DNA of 64,000 bases from Alteromonas abrolhosensis (GTDB lineage: Bacteria; Pseudomonadota; Gammaproteobacteria; Enterobacterales; Alteromonadaceae): NCBI RefSeq assembly GCF_001953635.1, contig NZ_MEJH01000004.1, positions 1 through 64,000 on the forward strand. Direction: 5' to 3'. Positions 7,888 through 16,980 of this stretch are shown here, piece by piece (position 1 is the stretch's first letter; each line of letters begins with the position of its first letter). The translations under genes and the position numbers were made by a program. The notes under the pieces were generated by a model that had not been told where the DNA came from, did no database searches, and saw only the letters and a list, made by a program, of their open reading frames with translations.

Positions 7888-8616
7888 ATGTCTCTTACTT
7901 CATATCAGCAGGCGGTTTTACAGGAAATGGGGATCCCGGTTTGGATCACCAAAGACGCCTACACTGAGCTAAAGCAGGAAGACCGAGCGAAACAAAACAA
8001 CGCCAATGCAGGACAACGCAACGTCGGCAGTACAAATAGTTCATCGACACAGTTACCCTACAGCCAAAACGCTCAAACCAATAGGCCGCCTTCAACGCCA
8101 ATATCTCAAGAAGAAAAGCAATCACGTCTTGCTCAGTTGCGGGCAAATGTTGGCAGTAGCGCGAAAGATAAGGCTAAGCCTAAAGACGGCGGGGCAGCAA
8201 AACTTTCCACGCTTGGCGCGTCGCACAATGAAAGGAAAGTAGGGCAAACCGAAACAGGTGCTTCACAGTCACACAACATTTCGCCGTCTTTCGATAATGC
8301 GGTTACCTCGCAAGAGTCTTTAACAAAGTCTATTGCCGCAAAAGGGCCGGTATCGCCTGAAGGTATCCCGTTAAGTGCCGAACAGAAAGCAAAATCACAG
8401 CAATGGCTGAAGGACTTACAGCTAGCCTGTGTTCAGCTGGGTATACCGTCACAGTGGGCTAGCACCATAATGATTGGCCGTACGCTATCAGTAACCGAAA
8501 CGGCCATTATATTGCCAGCCACACCGCTTAAACTCACAACTGTGCAAAAACGGGAGCTGTGGGCGCAGCTTATCAGCGCAGCACGCGCATTAAACCACTC
8601 CGCTAACGGCCAGTAG
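7888..8616 (+). CDS. holD: DNA polymerase III psi subunit HolD-like protein
   Basis: A 242-residue protein whose start, SYQQAVLQEMGIPVW, matches the HolD N-terminal helix that binds the chi subunit. Its C-terminal third (LQLACVQLGIPSQW ... KRELWAQLISAARAL) resembles the folded psi domain. It sits 8 bases before rimI, the same holD-rimI order as in E. coli, which supports the call. The protein is much longer than the roughly 137-residue E. coli psi because of a polar Gln/Ser/Asn/Lys-rich middle (about 30-160) that looks disordered. Expected role: linking the clamp loader to chi and SSB. Confidence 0.75.
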   Translation: MSLTSYQQAVLQEMGIPVWITKDAYTELKQEDRAKQNNANAGQRNVGSTNSSSTQLPYSQNAQTNRPPSTPISQEEKQSRLAQLRANVGSSAKDKAKPKDGGAAKLSTLGASHNERKVGQTETGASQSHNISPSFDNAVTSQESLTKSIAAKGPVSPEGIPLSAEQKAKSQQWLKDLQLACVQLGIPSQWASTIMIGRTLSVTETAIILPATPLKLTTVQKRELWAQLISAARALNHSANGQ

Positions 8617-8624
8617 TCGCGTCG

Positions 8625-9122
8625 ATGAAGTTAACAATCGTACCGCCACAAGGCTTTAACGAGCACATTGAACTTGCGCATGCTATCCATCAAGAGGCAC
8701 AAGTGTCGCCTTGGAAACTAAGTACCTTCGCAGACTGTTTCACCAAACCCTATTACGGGGTGTTCGCCTTTGATAATGCTAAGATTATTGGCTATGCCAT
8801 TATGCTTGAAGTCGTTGATGAAGCCACGCTGATGGATATTGCGGTAGACAGTGGCGCTAGAGGCAAGGGTGTAGGTCGCGCTTTAGTTGATTTTGTCATT
8901 GAGACATCGGTGAAAAATGCAATGCGTGAAATGTGGCTAGAAGTGCGTGAAACTAACCATACTGCTATTGCGCTTTACGAGAGCTCTGGGTTTGAGCATA
9001 TAGAAACCCGCAAAAACTATTACCCCGTAAAAAGTAATGATGACGGGAATGACAAGAGTAATGGAAACAGCGCACAAAAAGAAAACGCTAAAATCATGAA
9101 GTGGACAAACCCAGCCTTCTAA
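8625..9122 (+). CDS. rimI: Ribosomal protein S18-alanine N-acetyltransferase RimI
   Basis: A 165-residue GNAT enzyme that acetylates the N-terminal alanine of ribosomal protein S18. The acetyl-CoA loop is RGKGVGRAL (about 79-87), followed by EVRETNHTAIALYESSGF, a block strongly conserved in RimI. A polar tail of about 25 residues (NDDGNDKSNGNSAQKEN) extends past the usual end. It is translated with the holD-like gene upstream (8-base gap). Confidence 0.9.
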   Translation: MKLTIVPPQGFNEHIELAHAIHQEAQVSPWKLSTFADCFTKPYYGVFAFDNAKIIGYAIMLEVVDEATLMDIAVDSGARGKGVGRALVDFVIETSVKNAMREMWLEVRETNHTAIALYESSGFEHIETRKNYYPVKSNDDGNDKSNGNSAQKENAKIMKWTNPAF

Positions 9123-9309
9123 TATTCCCGTATAGCAAAGTTTCCACTGAGTTTTAAAAAGTTGACCATTTGGTCGATAAATTTGCGTGTTTGCACGGTC
9201 AGGAAGGTTTTAATCCCTTGCTAATTCACTTATATTTGCGCCCTTAAAATTCTCCGCCTACATTCAGCTTACCGGGCGGTAGAAACTTCTCTTAGCGCAG
9301 TTCGTGTAA

Positions 9310-10263
9310 TTGGATTTTTTAAAACGCATGTCTTCATCATCGGTGGCGGAAAAAGAGCAATCAAAAGGCATTAAAATGCTTTTGGTTGCGGTGTTGTGTT
9401 TAGGACTTAACTGGCCAGGCATGAAATTAGGGCTTGAGATTGTAGGGCCTGTATGGATGGTGTGCTTGCGCTTCTTGTTAAGCCTTCCGGTACTCGCGCT
9501 GTTTGTACTTATCACCAAAAAACGTTTACCGGTGCTCAATCGTAAAGATCGCTCCGTGGTGTTTGTCGTTGCCTTTTTCCAGTTTATCCTATCAATGGGG
9601 CTTATTACTGTCTCACTGCAGTTTATTCCCGCTGGCACGGCGAGTATTCTTATCTACACCACACCGCTTTGGATGCTGCTTATCGACACCCTATGGTATC
9701 GGCAACGCCCGCCTTCTAAGCGATTAATTCTAACCGGTATATCTACCATTGGCTGTGCAATGATTTTATTTGCTTCGGGACAACCGGGCGCATGGCTACC
9801 GCTCTTTGGTATGTTGCTGGCATCTGCATTGTGGGCGGTCGCTATTCGAAGAGTGTCTTTTCACAAGTGGAAGGGAAGCGTCATTGAAGCTGTCTTCTGG
9901 CAGTTTACCATTGCAGGTTTCGCCATGCTTGCCATTGCACTGATGGTTGAGCCTACACCTAATTTTGGGGCTTACGATATAAGCGATTGGTTGTTACTGA
10001 CGTATATTGGCCCAGTGGCAACAGGTCTCGGTTTTGGCCTCATGGTAGCGGCGGGGCCTAAATTACCCCCAGATAAGATTGTTCTTATTAGTACACTCAC
10101 ACCGATAGTAGGATATGTAAGCTCGGTGGTATTGCTCAAAGAAACGCTACTGCCTATGGTTATGGCCGGCGCAATATTAATGATAGCAGCGCTTATCGTT
10201 AATGGCCTTCCCCAAAGCACACTTAAAAAGATATTAGGTAAAGGCCACTCGAAACAAAGGTAA
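9310..10263 (+). CDS. EamA/DMT-family inner-membrane transporter
   Basis: A drug/metabolite transporter with ten predicted membrane segments arranged as two EamA repeats (about 20-150 and 165-300). The first repeat contains GLNWPGMKLGLEIVGPVWMV and the second ends VVLLKETLLPMVMAGAILM. Members export amino acids, nucleosides or other metabolites; the substrate is not predictable here. The frame opens with TTG 9310, but ATG 9328 (MSSSSVAEKEQ) is an equally plausible start, and neither has a clear ribosome-binding site. It is convergent with the LysR gene and separated from it by one base. Confidence 0.85.
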   Translation: MDFLKRMSSSSVAEKEQSKGIKMLLVAVLCLGLNWPGMKLGLEIVGPVWMVCLRFLLSLPVLALFVLITKKRLPVLNRKDRSVVFVVAFFQFILSMGLITVSLQFIPAGTASILIYTTPLWMLLIDTLWYRQRPPSKRLILTGISTIGCAMILFASGQPGAWLPLFGMLLASALWAVAIRRVSFHKWKGSVIEAVFWQFTIAGFAMLAIALMVEPTPNFGAYDISDWLLLTYIGPVATGLGFGLMVAAGPKLPPDKIVLISTLTPIVGYVSSVVLLKETLLPMVMAGAILMIAALIVNGLPQSTLKKILGKGHSKQR

Positions 10264-10264
10264 G

Positions 10265-11161
10265 TTAAAGAGTTAGTCGAGGCTGTATAAAATCTAAAAA
10301 CGCAGAGATACGAGACGATACTGCACTATTTTTGTAATACACCGCTTGTACCGACTCTCTGCGGTTTGGACTGACGATATCGTCGCGAAATAGCTCTACC
10401 AGCGAACCTGCACTGATATCTTTGTGTACCATAAAGTGAGAAAGTAACGCGATACCTTGACCTGCCAAGCACAGCTGGCGAATAGTTTCGCCGCTTGAGG
10501 CACGAAGACTGTACTGCAAGTTAATATCTTGTTTGAGCGGCCATTTATTTAGACTTGGTGAGTCGCTAAAGCCAATCAGTTTATGTTTGTTTAGCGTGCT
10601 AATTCCACCTTCGTCTTCAGAGATGGGATATTTTTCAAGATACTGTGGGCTTGCCACAATATGCAGCTTACTTTTTCCTAAACGTCTGGCGTGCAAGTTA
10701 GAGTCGCTTAAATCACCAATACGTATTGCGATATCGGTTTTATGTTCCAACAGGTCGATAATGCTGTCGTGACTGGTGATATCGAGTGTTATGTCAGGAA
10801 ATGCTTCTCGAAATTCACCCACTAACGGCGCTAGCTGGTGAAATACAAACGGGCTCGCAGCATCGACCCGAAGTTTTCCAGAAGGGGCGCGCTTTAATAG
10901 CCGCAATGCTTCTTCACCTTTTTCTAATATATTTAGCCCGTCTCTGGCATATTGAAGGAAAAGCTCACCTTCTTCTGTTAGTTCCAACCGTCTGGTAGTG
11001 CGATTCAATAAGGTTACATCTAAGCCATCTTCAAGACGGGTAACCGCTCTACTAACTTTTGCAACCTGCTGATTGAGTAGATTGGCAGCACTAGAAAAAC
11101 TACCTGTATCCACAACGGTTAGGAACGCTTCTAAATCTTCAGTTCTTGATGAGACTGGCAT
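10265..11161 (-). CDS. LysR-family transcriptional regulator
   Basis: A 298-residue LysR regulator. The N-terminal winged helix (about 5-64) contains GSFSSAANLLNQQVAKVSRA and LLNRTTRRLELTEEGE. The C-terminal periplasmic-binding-like effector domain runs from about 92 to 295. It is divergent from the MFS/LLM/aldo-keto reductase operon, the usual arrangement for a LysR protein controlling its neighbours. A small palindrome, ATATTT-TC-AAATAT, at 11172-11185 just upstream of its start could be its own operator. Confidence 0.9.
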   Translation of the reverse strand: MPVSSRTEDLEAFLTVVDTGSFSSAANLLNQQVAKVSRAVTRLEDGLDVTLLNRTTRRLELTEEGELFLQYARDGLNILEKGEEALRLLKRAPSGKLRVDAASPFVFHQLAPLVGEFREAFPDITLDITSHDSIIDLLEHKTDIAIRIGDLSDSNLHARRLGKSKLHIVASPQYLEKYPISEDEGGISTLNKHKLIGFSDSPSLNKWPLKQDINLQYSLRASSGETIRQLCLAGQGIALLSHFMVHKDISAGSLVELFRDDIVSPNRRESVQAVYYKNSAVSSRISAFLDFIQPRLTL

Positions 11162-11353
11162 CGCACACCTTATATTTTCAAATATCGCAAAAGTATTTTG
11201 TCATTAGTGCTGTTTTTTGCAAATAAATTTATCGTCAAACTGTACGCACTTTATTAATGGCTTTCAAAAAGCGGTGTAGTTGTTCGTTCTAGAAGCCAAT
11301 GGTGGCGTTGTTAATCAAGCCATCTCGTTAATTACTTTTTGAGGATAATTGAA

Positions 11354-12553
11354 ATGCCTATTGCATTATTTGCGTTAACGTTAAGTGCGTTTGCTATTGG
11401 CACAACAGAGTTCGTGATAGTGGGGCTTGTCCCCACCATTGCTACCGATCTTGGTGTTACGTTACCGAGCGCAGGCTTACTTGTGAGCTTGTACGCCGTT
11501 GGTGTTGCCGTTGGCGCACCGGTTCTTACCGCCCTTACGGGAAAGTGGAATAGAAAGCATGTTCTACTTAGCTTAATGGCGCTATTTGTGGCTGGTAATA
11601 TTCTTGCTTGGCAAGCGCCTAGCTACGAGAGCTTAATTTTAGCTCGCATTTTGACAGGCTTAGCGCACGGTGTGTTCTTTTCCATAGGATCAACTATTGC
11701 TACAGGGCTAGTGGCGAAAGAAAAAGAAGCCAGTGCTATTGCCATAATGTTTACGGGCTTAACCGTAGCCTTGGTTACTGGCGTACCTTTGGGTACCTGG
11801 ATTGGTCAAAACTTCGGTTGGAGAGCAACCTTCCTTGTGGTTTCCGCCCTTGGCACACTTGCGCTAATAGGCAGTGCGTTGCTGGTACCGAACAATCTTA
11901 AACAAAGTAAACCTGCCACCTTGAGTGAACAAATGAAGGTGTTGGTTCAGCCTCGTCTGGTATTAGTGTATCTAATGACGATATTGGGCTATGGCGGCAC
12001 ATTTACGGCATTCACCTATCTCGCTCCTATATTGCAGGAAGAGGCGGGGTTTGCGCCCTCAGCCATCAGCTTAATTATGCTGGTTTACGGTGTATCTGTC
12101 GCGGTGGGCAATATCTATGGCGGCAAGCTTGCTGACAAAAAAGGCCCAATCCGCGCGCTAACAATCATCTTTTCAGCCCTTGCAGTCATCTTGTTTGCCC
12201 TGACGTTTACCATGGGCAGTAAAGTTGCCGCAGTGATCACCGTTTTAGTGTGGGGCGCCTTTGCCTTTGGCAATGTTCCAGGACTTCAGGTGTACGTTGT
12301 TCAATTAGCAGAGAAGTTTACCCCTAATGCTGTTGATGTGGCGTCAGGTTTAAATATTGCGGCATTCAACATTGGCATAGCTGTGGGCTCAATTCTGGGT
12401 GGTGCAATTGTAGATGGTATGCAGTTATCTGATACCGCGTGGATTGGTGCAATTATTTCTGTTGCAGCGTTACTTGTTACACGTTACAGCGGCTACTTAG
12501 ACAAGCGCGCACTCAGTACTGCGAATACGGCGAATAACACAACGAGCGCGTAG
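11354..12553 (+). CDS. MFS efflux transporter, AraJ/YdhP-like (DHA1 type)
   Basis: A 399-residue 12-helix major facilitator. Its start, MPIALFALTLSAFAIGTTEF, is the conserved helix 1 of the AraJ/YdhP/sugar-efflux-like group. The antiporter motif is GVPLGTWIGQNFGWRATF. The start is set at ATG 11354 because GAGGATAA precedes it at the right distance; an upstream TTG at 11339 lacks a site. First gene of an operon with an LLM-type oxidoreductase (gap 10 bases) and an aldo-keto reductase. The operon context suggests a detoxification module controlled by the divergent LysR gene. Confidence 0.88.
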   Translation: MPIALFALTLSAFAIGTTEFVIVGLVPTIATDLGVTLPSAGLLVSLYAVGVAVGAPVLTALTGKWNRKHVLLSLMALFVAGNILAWQAPSYESLILARILTGLAHGVFFSIGSTIATGLVAKEKEASAIAIMFTGLTVALVTGVPLGTWIGQNFGWRATFLVVSALGTLALIGSALLVPNNLKQSKPATLSEQMKVLVQPRLVLVYLMTILGYGGTFTAFTYLAPILQEEAGFAPSAISLIMLVYGVSVAVGNIYGGKLADKKGPIRALTIIFSALAVILFALTFTMGSKVAAVITVLVWGAFAFGNVPGLQVYVVQLAEKFTPNAVDVASGLNIAAFNIGIAVGSILGGAIVDGMQLSDTAWIGAIISVAALLVTRYSGYLDKRALSTANTANNTTSA

Positions 12554-12563
12554 GGAGGTCATA

Positions 12564-13472
12564 ATGACGACAAATACCTTTGATAAGCTTGCGCAACACA
12601 CGTTCTCAGTAGGTGTAGAGCTTCCGCTAGATAACGACTGGGCGCATTTCGACGCCACAAAAGGTACGCCATTCGGCGTACCTGATATGACCGAGCATCA
12701 CAGCCGTATTCAACTAGCCGACAAACTAGGGTTTAAAGCAGCGTGGGTACGAGATGTACCGGTTTATGATCCTAGCTTTGGGGACGCCGCTCAGGTTTTC
12801 GAAACCTTCACTTACCTGGGCTATTTAGCGGGTATCACAGACAATATTCTATTAGGCACAGCCGCTATTGTTTTGCCTCTTAGGCAGCCATGGCTTGTTA
12901 AAAAGGCGGCAGCAACGGTGCAGCAGCTAAGTAACGACCGCCTTATACTCGGTGTAGCCAGTGGGGATAGACCGGTTGAGTATCCGTTGTTCGATGTCGA
13001 TTTTGACAGTCGCGGCGAGCACTTCAGGCAGTCACTTGAAATTGTAAAGCACGGTGAGAATTCCCTTAAGCCTGGCATGTCGCTGTTACCGCGTTCAACA
13101 ACGCCGCCATTGTACGTTGCAGGGCTCGCTCAGCAAAGCCCTCAGTGGGTTGGAGAAAATATGGACGGTTGGCTGGCGTATCCAGGTACACCGAACGAGC
13201 ATGTAAAGCGCGTAGAACTATGGAGAAGTGTCGCGGGCAATAAGCCTTACGTTAGTTTTATTCATCTCAATTTGGTTGAAGACCATGAAGCGCCCATAAA
13301 ACGCCACCGATTCGGGGTTGAAACTGGTGTAAATGGGCTTATCAAAGAACTCAATGCAATGAAAGAAGCGGGGGTTGATCATATTGGCCTGCACTTCAGA
13401 CGTAATACGCAACCAGTAGAAGACGCGATGCAGCGCATTGCTGACTACGTATTACCTCACTTTCATAAATAA
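12564..13472 (+). CDS. Luciferase-like monooxygenase (LLM) class flavin oxidoreductase
   Basis: A 302-residue bacterial-luciferase-like TIM-barrel protein that uses FMN or F420-type flavin chemistry; the substrate is unknown. Supporting stretches are GFKAAWVRDVPVYDPSFGD, YLGYLAGITDNILLGTAAIV and the flavin-phosphate-binding ILGVASGDRP. The ribosome-binding site GGAGGTCATA precedes ATG 12564, and the gene follows the MFS gene by 10 bases. It is probably co-transcribed with the flanking MFS and aldo-keto reductase genes. Confidence 0.85.
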   Translation: MTTNTFDKLAQHTFSVGVELPLDNDWAHFDATKGTPFGVPDMTEHHSRIQLADKLGFKAAWVRDVPVYDPSFGDAAQVFETFTYLGYLAGITDNILLGTAAIVLPLRQPWLVKKAAATVQQLSNDRLILGVASGDRPVEYPLFDVDFDSRGEHFRQSLEIVKHGENSLKPGMSLLPRSTTPPLYVAGLAQQSPQWVGENMDGWLAYPGTPNEHVKRVELWRSVAGNKPYVSFIHLNLVEDHEAPIKRHRFGVETGVNGLIKELNAMKEAGVDHIGLHFRRNTQPVEDAMQRIADYVLPHFHK

Positions 13473-13493
13473 CGGAACCAACAAGGAGGCATC

Positions 13494-14330
13494 ATGCCGA
13501 ATGTAAAGCAGTCACAATCTAAAATTCCTTCGCTAGGTGTAGGCACGTTTCGCTTAAAAGACGATGAAGCCTATAACAGCGTGACAATGGCACTTGAAGT
13601 GGGTTTCCGTCATATTGATACGGCGCAAATTTACGGCAATGAAGAAGCGGTAGGTCGCGCTATTAAAGACGCTATTGCAAACAACCTTGTTGCACGTGAA
13701 GACCTTTACGTCACCACCAAGGTGTGGAATGACAAGCTGAATAAAGCAAGCTTTGTGGATAGCGTAAAAGAGAGTTTGGAAAAGCTTCAACTGTCGTATG
13801 TTGACCTGCTACTTATTCATTGGCCGTCACCGGAAAACGGCGAAAGCATGGAAGAGTACCTAGGTGAATTGCTGCGCGTTAAGGAGCTGGGACTCACAAA
13901 AGAAATTGGTATTTCTAACTTTACCGTGGCACAAATTGAAGAAGCGGTGAGTATCTTGGGTGAGGGCGTTATTTCCACGAATCAGGTAGAGGTACACCCT
14001 TATCTTACTAATGAAAAAGTGCGTGCAGCGTGTGAGAAACACGGTATCACAGTAACAGGATATATGCCGTTTGCTGTTGGCAAAGTGCTAAAAGACGAGA
14101 CCATCATTGCAATTGCAGATAAGCACGGCGTGAGCACTGCTGAGGTAGTGGTAGCCTGGGAGCTGGCCCATGGTTTAGTCACTATTCCATCGTCGACTAA
14201 GCGCAAGAATCTGGAAACCAATTTCAAAGCGCTTGAACTTACCTTAGGCGCTGACGATATCGCAAAGATTGACGCGCTAGATTGTGGCGACCGTCAAGCT
14301 AACCCAGATTTTTCACCTGCGTGGGACTAA
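13494..14330 (+). CDS. Aldo/keto reductase, 2,5-diketo-gluconate reductase-like (DkgB type)
   Basis: A 278-residue NADPH-dependent aldo-keto reductase barrel. The catalytic tetrad is visible: Asp42 and Tyr47 in HIDTAQIYGNEEAVG, Lys76 in TTKVW, His109 in LLIHWPSP. Cofactor motifs include IPSSTKRKNLETN near the C-terminus. Such enzymes reduce small aldehydes (for example methylglyoxal) and keto sugars. Last gene of the LysR-divergent operon, 21 bases after the LLM gene, with AAGGAGG before the ATG. Confidence 0.92.
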   Translation: MPNVKQSQSKIPSLGVGTFRLKDDEAYNSVTMALEVGFRHIDTAQIYGNEEAVGRAIKDAIANNLVAREDLYVTTKVWNDKLNKASFVDSVKESLEKLQLSYVDLLLIHWPSPENGESMEEYLGELLRVKELGLTKEIGISNFTVAQIEEAVSILGEGVISTNQVEVHPYLTNEKVRAACEKHGITVTGYMPFAVGKVLKDETIIAIADKHGVSTAEVVVAWELAHGLVTIPSSTKRKNLETNFKALELTLGADDIAKIDALDCGDRQANPDFSPAWD

Positions 14331-14339
14331 TTTAATGTT

Positions 14340-14375
14340 GCCAAGCGCCAACTGGCGCTGGCTTCGTTTTTACCC
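14340..14375. terminator. Terminator between convergent dkgB-like and DUF2955 genes
   Basis: GCCAAGCGCC-AACT-GGCGCTGGC forms a GC-rich stem with a single bulged A, followed by TTCGTTTTTA on the plus strand. It lies 10 bases after the aldo-keto reductase stop and just before the end of the convergent gene at 14380. Confidence 0.7.
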
Positions 14376-14379
14376 GCAA

Positions 14380-15411
14380 TCAAGTAAACGTGTGGTGTCG
14401 TGTAGGCTGGAATTTGTTAAGTAGACTGTGTACTACAAAAATAACGCACAGGCTAAGTGCAATAGCTACTACTACCGATGAAAAGCGATACAGCGCACTA
14501 TAAATAATATCCTGTTGTGGAGAGAGTGACTGGCCGTACAAAATGCCAAATGTGGTAAGTACACCAAAGCCAGTGCCAGCACCACCACCGCTAAGCACAT
14601 GCTGGCGGCTGATGAAAAATACCAATATCCATAAGCTGAAACTTGCGAAAAACAACGTGTCACTGTAGTTGAGCAAAATGAGCTGGGCGAGCAGGGCCAG
14701 ATTACACCCAATTAGCGTGCCCAGCGCTCGCTGCCAGCCACTCAATGTGGCTCCTTTCCAACACAGTGGAAAAAGAATCAATACACTTGCTGCTTGTGCT
14801 GATATCGAATCTACTAAGTCGAAGGTTTGAAATACAGCAAACGATAGCGTGGCGACAGTGGTGCATAATATGACTTCGTGGCGAATGCTTGCTTTATCTT
14901 TTGCCGCTTTGGGTAAAGGCGTGCGCGGCTCCTCATCGGGAAAAACAATATGCAAAGCGAATGCAATTATCAATGCCAACAGAATTGCACCGATGTTTGA
15001 TATCACTAATGCGTAGATATCTATTCCATCGCTGCTGTAGCTGGCAAAGTGTAGCTGCAGCGAAAGTCCTACAAGGGAAAACGCACCGAATAAATACAGC
15101 GTACCTTTACTCATTTGCCAAAACAGAAAAGCGAAAGTGATGGCGATTAGCGGCGTGATCAGCAATGGGTGGCTTCCGAACAAGCCGTATACCACTAAAA
15201 CAGCCGCCGCCGGAAAGATGGTTGCGGCAAGAAATTGTCGAATAATGTGACCATTTAAAACGGCTACCAGTCCAAGCAACAAAATAGGGTACAAGGTAAA
15301 AAATATCGGATTAGGCCAATCCAGCGCTTTCGATATAGCGAAGCCCAACGTGGCGCCGGAGGCGATCCTAAGCATCTGCTGGACATCATTTTTACTTAGC
15401 TGTGAATCCAT
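14380..15411 (-). CDS. DUF2955/FUSC-like inner-membrane efflux protein (AaeB-like)
   Basis: A 343-residue membrane protein with about ten hydrophobic segments in two halves around a charged middle (DEEPRTPLPKAAKDKASIRH), typical of DUF2955 and related aromatic-acid exporters of the AaeB type. It is encoded 30 bases after a HlyD-type periplasmic adaptor and a MarR regulator, so the two membrane proteins likely form a two-part efflux pump for a small toxic compound. The substrate is unknown. Confidence 0.82.
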   Translation of the reverse strand: MDSQLSKNDVQQMLRIASGATLGFAISKALDWPNPIFFTLYPILLLGLVAVLNGHIIRQFLAATIFPAAAVLVVYGLFGSHPLLITPLIAITFAFLFWQMSKGTLYLFGAFSLVGLSLQLHFASYSSDGIDIYALVISNIGAILLALIIAFALHIVFPDEEPRTPLPKAAKDKASIRHEVILCTTVATLSFAVFQTFDLVDSISAQAASVLILFPLCWKGATLSGWQRALGTLIGCNLALLAQLILLNYSDTLFFASFSLWILVFFISRQHVLSGGGAGTGFGVLTTFGILYGQSLSPQQDIIYSALYRFSSVVVAIALSLCVIFVVHSLLNKFQPTRHHTFT

Positions 15412-15441
15412 AATTTAAGTCTAATAAACCATAATCAAAGT

Positions 15442-16515
15442 CTAATAAATGAAGTGCAGCAGGCTTATAAAGTGAATTTGAATGTTCGCTGCCATACTTT
15501 CAATAGAATTGTCTGGAACTATCTGCACGGTAGCGCGAGCGCCACTGGTGAGGTGGTTTAACGATATGTCTTGTTCTTCAAGCTTAATGTGGACACGTTG
15601 GCGCTGCGCATCTCGTACCCATCGATTCGACTTTTCAACGCTTGCAAGGGTACCGTTGGCGGCGAGTTGGCCGTCGCTTACACCAGCTTCAAATTCTTCC
15701 ACTTTAGCTTCAAATACTTTGCCCGGTAGTGCATCAAAAACGACGTTAGCCCGAATGCCTTCTTTTACATTGGCGAGTGATTTCTCTCGAAAATCTGCAA
15801 CCACATCTAGTGTGTTATCGACAACTGAGGCAAGGGGCGTACTTTGTTTAGCATAAGTGCCTTGAGTTACCTGCATGTTTGCCATTATGCCGTCATGCGG
15901 TGCTTTAATTTTGGTATAGGCTAAGTTCAACTCTGCCCGTTTAACCGCATTTACCGCTTCTAGATATTTTAGGTTTTTGTCACCTTGCTTACCTCTTGCA
16001 ACAACTTGCTGGTTTAGGTCGGCTTCAAGCGCACTAATTTCAGCTTCAGCGCTTTTAAGTTGCGCGTACGCTTTGTCCACGTTTTGTTGAGATACCGCTC
16101 TAGTTTGAACTAAGGAATTAAGTCGTTGAAATTCACTGTTGCGTTCGTCGTAAACCGCCGATGCAGCCTCTATTTTGGCTCTAATCGCTTCCGCTTTTGC
16201 ATCTATCTGAGCGTTCTCTAACTCCACATTTGCCAAATCAATTTGCGCCTTTTCTAGCGCAATTAGGTAAGGTGTCTCATCTATAACAAATAAAACCTGC
16301 CCTTCCTTGACGGTTTGGTTATTTTTGACAAGCACCTCGTTTATCGGCCCATTTATCTGAGGAGAGATTTGTGTGACCTGATGATAGACTCTCGCCTGTG
16401 GTGTCATTGGCATGCGTATATCTGCAATAATAAAGTAGATAAAACAGATGGCAAAAGCGACTAAAGCCAGCTTTATGTACCTAGCAAATTCCTGATCTGG
16501 GGTTCGTTGACTCAC
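15442..16515 (-). CDS. HlyD/EmrA-type membrane-fusion (adaptor) protein
   Basis: A 357-residue adaptor with one N-terminal membrane segment (about 13-30). A biotinyl-lipoyl-like domain includes INGPINEVLVKNNQTVKEGQ. A long coiled-coil hairpin spans about 78-190, with a beta-barrel after LAYTKIKAPHDGIMANMQV. It should connect the DUF2955 pump to the outer face. It starts with GTG 16515, which overlaps the MarR stop (GTGA), indicating translational coupling. Confidence 0.9.
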   Translation of the reverse strand: MSQRTPDQEFARYIKLALVAFAICFIYFIIADIRMPMTPQARVYHQVTQISPQINGPINEVLVKNNQTVKEGQVLFVIDETPYLIALEKAQIDLANVELENAQIDAKAEAIRAKIEAASAVYDERNSEFQRLNSLVQTRAVSQQNVDKAYAQLKSAEAEISALEADLNQQVVARGKQGDKNLKYLEAVNAVKRAELNLAYTKIKAPHDGIMANMQVTQGTYAKQSTPLASVVDNTLDVVADFREKSLANVKEGIRANVVFDALPGKVFEAKVEEFEAGVSDGQLAANGTLASVEKSNRWVRDAQRQRVHIKLEEQDISLNHLTSGARATVQIVPDNSIESMAANIQIHFISLLHFIY

Positions 16516-16967
16516 TTAAGTGACTCCAATAATTTTGCTGCATTAACTTCAATTTTTTGAACACATTTAGCCATAATGCGTAACTCTTCTTCAGATACTC
16601 CTGCGTACACTTCATCTCGCAGCGCCATCAATGTACTTTCGATATCATTCATTCGACCTTTGCCCATATCTGTGAAGTAAAGTAAGCGACTTCGTTTGTC
16701 GTTAGTATCTGTAACGCGTTTGATTAACCCGGTAGTTTCGAGCTGTTTAATTGTGCGAGTTAAGCTAGGCATTTCTATTTCCAAGCTTTCTGCCACCATC
16801 TGTTGCGTACAGCCCTCACCAAGTAACGACATATGAATCATTACGCGCCATCTAGACTCTGTAAGGTCGAGATGAGCGACCGATTCAGTGACAGTTCTTC
16901 TGCACTTTTGCGCAGTGCGGGCAAAAAGCGCAATAAGTTGAAGTGGCATAGGTTCTGAAAATGACAT
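16512..16967 (-). CDS. MarR-family transcriptional regulator of the efflux operon
   Basis: A 151-residue winged-helix regulator. LDLTESRWRVMIHMSLLGEG, EMPSLTRTIKQLETTGLIKR and the wing TDTNDKRSRLLYFTDMGK are typical of MarR/SlyA proteins. First gene of the operon with the HlyD and DUF2955 genes. A double palindromic operator lies 20-62 bases upstream, so autorepression relieved by a small ligand is likely. Confidence 0.9.
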   Translation of the reverse strand: MSFSEPMPLQLIALFARTAQKCRRTVTESVAHLDLTESRWRVMIHMSLLGEGCTQQMVAESLEIEMPSLTRTIKQLETTGLIKRVTDTNDKRSRLLYFTDMGKGRMNDIESTLMALRDEVYAGVSEEELRIMAKCVQKIEVNAAKLLESLK

Positions 16968-16980
16968 GTAAAAACCGTTG

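Noticed and set aside
9160-9176. GACC-ATTT-GGTC palindrome before the EamA transporter as a TetR-type operator
   Set aside because: Only four-base arms and no TetR gene nearby; too short to separate from chance.
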